From Bacteroides sp. CAG:1076 (GTDB lineage: Bacteria > Bacteroidota > Bacteroidia > Bacteroidales > Bacteroidaceae): a DNA stretch of 64,000 bases. This document shows positions 62,128 through 64,000 of the stretch, in pieces (position 1 is the first letter of the stretch; each line of letters begins with the position of its first letter). The translations under genes were made by a program, and so were the position numbers. A model generated the notes under the pieces. That model did no database searches. It saw nothing but the letters and a program-made list of their open reading frames with translations, and was not told the DNA's origin. The DNA lies in contig HF993255.1 of NCBI GenBank assembly GCA_000436795.1, forward strand, positions 10,313 through 74,312, in the 5' to 3' direction.

Positions 62128-63321
62128 ATGAATCAACTTTCAGATCGTTTAAATAGCTTGTCACCTTCGGCGACATTGGCTATGTCACAAAAAAGTAGTG
62201 AACTAAAGGCACAAGGTGTTGATGTTATTAATTTAAGTGTCGGCGAACCCGATTTCAATACTCCCGATCACATTAAAGAAGCTGCCAAGAAAGCTATCGA
62301 TGAAAATTATTCTCGTTATTCTCCCGTAGCCGGATATCCAGCTTTGCGCAATGCGATCGTTGCTAAACTGAAAAACGAAAACGGTTTGGAATATACTGCT
62401 GCTCAGATTAGCTGTGCAAACGGTGCAAAGCAGTCTGTCTGCAACACGATTCTGGCTTTGATCAATAAAGGTGATGAGGTAATCGTGCCTGCTCCTTACT
62501 GGGTAAGTTATCCGGAAATGGTGAAGCTGGCCGAAGGTACTCCGGTTATCGTACGTGCCGGTATCGAACAGGATTTCAAGATTACTCCTGCACAGCTTGA
62601 AGCTGCCATCACTCCGAAAACACGTGCGTTGATTCTCTGTTCTCCGTCCAACCCGACAGGTTCTGTATATTCTCAGGAAGAATTGAAAGGTTTGGCTGAA
62701 GTATTGGCTAAACACGAACGTGTTATTGTTGTTGCCGACGAAATATACGAACATATCAATTACATCGGAAAGCACCAGAGCATTGCTCAGTTTGCAGAAA
62801 TTAAGGACCGTGTAGTCATTGTAAACGGTGTTTCGAAAGCCTATGCCATGACAGGCTGGCGTATTGGTTTTATCGCTGGTCCGGAATGGATTGTAAAAGG
62901 TGTGAACAAATTGCAGGGACAATATACTTCTGGTCCTTGTTCTGTTTCTCAGAAAGCTGCTGAAGCTGCCTATACCGGTACTCAGGCTCCGGTAGAAGAA
63001 ATGCGTCAGGCTTTTGAACGTCGTCGTGACCTGATTGTGAAGCTGGCGAAGGAAATCCCGGGATTTGAGGTAAATGTTCCTCAGGGAGCTTTTTATCTGT
63101 TCCCGAAGTGTGACTCTTTCTTCGGCAAGAAAGATGGTGACCGTGTAATCAATAATGCAGACGACTTGGCAATGTATTTGCTTGAAGTTGGTCATGTAGC
63201 ATGTGTTGGTGGTACTTCGTTTGGTGCTCCTGAGTGTATTCGTATGAGTTATGCAACTTCCGACGAAAACATTGTGGAATCTATGCGTCGTATCAAAGAA
63301 ACTTTGGCTCGTTTGAAGTAA
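62128..63321 (+). CDS. aspC: Aspartate aminotransferase, class I PLP enzyme
   Basis: A 397-residue transaminase. VINLSVGEPDFNTPDHIKEA, then GAKQSVCNTILALI, PSNPTGSVYS, and the PLP lysine in VSKAYAMTGWRIGFIAGP. The pattern fits the AspC-type subgroup I-gamma of Bacteroidota, converting aspartate and 2-oxoglutarate. A short terminator follows. Confidence 0.93.
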   Translation: MNQLSDRLNSLSPSATLAMSQKSSELKAQGVDVINLSVGEPDFNTPDHIKEAAKKAIDENYSRYSPVAGYPALRNAIVAKLKNENGLEYTAAQISCANGAKQSVCNTILALINKGDEVIVPAPYWVSYPEMVKLAEGTPVIVRAGIEQDFKITPAQLEAAITPKTRALILCSPSNPTGSVYSQEELKGLAEVLAKHERVIVVADEIYEHINYIGKHQSIAQFAEIKDRVVIVNGVSKAYAMTGWRIGFIAGPEWIVKGVNKLQGQYTSGPCSVSQKAAEAAYTGTQAPVEEMRQAFERRRDLIVKLAKEIPGFEVNVPQGAFYLFPKCDSFFGKKDGDRVINNADDLAMYLLEVGHVACVGGTSFGAPECIRMSYATSDENIVESMRRIKETLARLK

Positions 63322-63350
63322 TTATTCGAAATAATCATTTAAGAGGAGAT

Positions 63351-63385
63351 AGGCTGTTCTGGCGTAAGTCAGGATAGCCTTTCTT
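63351..63385 (+). terminator. Terminator after aspC
   Basis: Arms AGGCTGTTCTG and CAGGATAGCCT with mismatches, then a T-rich tail. Confidence 0.65.
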
Positions 63386-63930
63386 GTTTTTATGACAGTG
63401 GCTAATCGTTTTTCTTATGGTTCCATGCAGGATGGGCAAGTTACAGTTTGGGGAGCATTGGAGTAAGACGGAAGTTTGTGAAAAATAACCTCCCGATGAT
63501 TTAAAGTAAACGTCAGCAGGAATTGGGAAAAACGTCAGCACATTTTTTTGAAATTTGTACAAAAGATTTTGTTTTTTGTACAAAAAATAAATGAGATTTC
63601 GGCTTGCTTGGGAAAACTTTTGCTTGTCCGTCTGTAAGGTCGCTTTTACGATGATAGAGCAGGCTGGAGTTCTTGTATTGAGCTTTCCGTTGTTTACAGG
63701 TTGGGGGATAGGAGATTATAACTTTGGAGTTGTATTTTATCAGGAAAAGCCAGTTTATTTTGAATTGTGTTCTTATGGAAATGTTATTTTAGGAATATGG
63801 CAGAAAGTGAAAGGTTGTCGGGGATGCTTGCTTGTTTTACGGGAATCGATTACCCTCTGGTTTCGGGAAAATGTATCACATTAGGTAATTGTTCTTCCGG
63901 TAGTGTGCGGTATGGCTCTGTATAAACGAA
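63386..63930. other. Intergenic region without a credible gene
   Basis: About 545 nt. The only sizeable plus-strand frame (97 codons from 63591) has no recognisable features and is rejected. The region includes TTTGTACAAA palindromes at 63554-63564 and 63572-63586. Confidence 0.5.
63554..63586. repeat. TTTGTACAAA palindromes downstream of aspC
   Basis: Two copies, TTTGTACAAAA and TTTTTTGTACAAAAAA, 7 nt apart. They repeat the palindrome found after the TtcA-like gene. Confidence 0.6.
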
Positions 63931-63931
63931 C

Positions 63932-63964
63932 AAAAGCTGCAACTTTTTGAGTTACAGCTTTTTA
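63932..63964 (-). terminator. Terminator of the right-edge tRNA
   Basis: Arms AAAGCTG-AACT and AGTT-CAGCTTT with T-runs on both sides. It lies directly after the 3' end of the minus-strand tRNA. Confidence 0.75.
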
Positions 63965-63970
63965 TCTCGG

Positions 63971-64000
63971 CACGGGAAGAGAGGCTCGAACTCCCGACAC
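63971..64000 (-). tRNA. 3' end of a tRNA, truncated by the window edge
   Basis: On the minus strand: T stem GGGAG, loop TTCGAGC, stem CTCTC, then acceptor TTCCCGT and discriminator G. The 5' two-thirds, including the anticodon, lie outside the window, so the isotype cannot be given. Confidence 0.7.

Noticed and set aside
62233-63195. 320-codon frame antisense to aspC
   Set aside because: Shadow frame of a strongly conserved gene; no motifs or start signals.
63591-63884. 97-codon plus-strand frame near the right edge
   Set aside because: No family resemblance, no promoter, composition unlike a folded protein, and it begins inside a palindrome-rich intergenic stretch.

Overview
The window looks like a chromosome segment from a Bacteroidales species, most likely Bacteroidaceae (Bacteroides or Phocaeicola type). 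The evidence is a recurring promoter of the Bacteroidota form (TTTG or TTG, 19-20 nt, TAnnTTTG) seen directly at several genes, a fimbrillin lipoprotein, OMP_b-brl barrels, an HU-like protein of the Bacteroidota type, a LytS/LytTR pair, FloA-NfeD, LptF/G, and generally weak Shine-Dalgarno sequences. No IS element, prophage or CRISPR array is visible.

Layout. 1-17.1 kb is mostly housekeeping: HAD phosphatase, serine dehydratase, MutS2, tRNA-Ser, a fimbrillin, a lipocalin, two flavin reductases, an alcohol dehydrogenase, DUF1847, a LytS/LytTR pair, a Met/Pro-rich secreted protein, threonine aldolase, an rRNA/tRNA methyltransferase, a YiiX-like hydrolase and an exported thiol peroxidase. Inside it, at 7.5-8.3 kb, lie two broken genes (an AAA ATPase C-terminus and a formylglycine-generating-enzyme-like C-terminus) that look like the two ends of a lost locus. 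17.8-23.9 kb is an AT-rich four-gene restriction-modification operon (cytosine-C5 methylase, McrB-like GTPase, LlaJI-like nuclease, Vsr), next to an HU-like gene preceded by three copies of a CACGTTCGTG element. 25.4-33.5 kb carries two outer-membrane proteins, glycerate kinase, a JetD/Toprim-like protein, a small Cys-rich protein and a redox/transport cluster.

33.7-42.4 kb is an accessory, defence-rich stretch. It holds a type IV McrBC system whose McrB has two predicted PUA/EVE-like modified-base reader domains, a flavodoxin-like gene with a stop at codon 4, a frameshifted pseudogene, a DUF3089 lipoprotein, and a two-gene operon of a MazG-like pyrophosphohydrolase and a nuclease-helicase(DUF2075)-S24 peptidase fusion. 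This last pair is my best candidate for an undescribed defence system.

42.5-64 kb returns to core functions: MnmE, free-methionine sulfoxide reductase, uridine phosphorylase, FloA-NfeD, a TPR/PD40 protein, a TtcA-like enzyme, a large propeller-TM-coiled-coil protein, a phosphate-scavenging cluster (acid phosphatase, porin, histidine acid phosphatase), two identical tandem tRNA-Met genes, a START-like protein, LptF/G, RibBA, Bax inhibitor-1-like protein, aspartate aminotransferase, and the 3' end of a tRNA at the right edge.

All functional calls rest on motifs read by eye. No database search was possible, so domain names for divergent proteins (JetD-like, LlaJI-like, EVE-like) are inferences.
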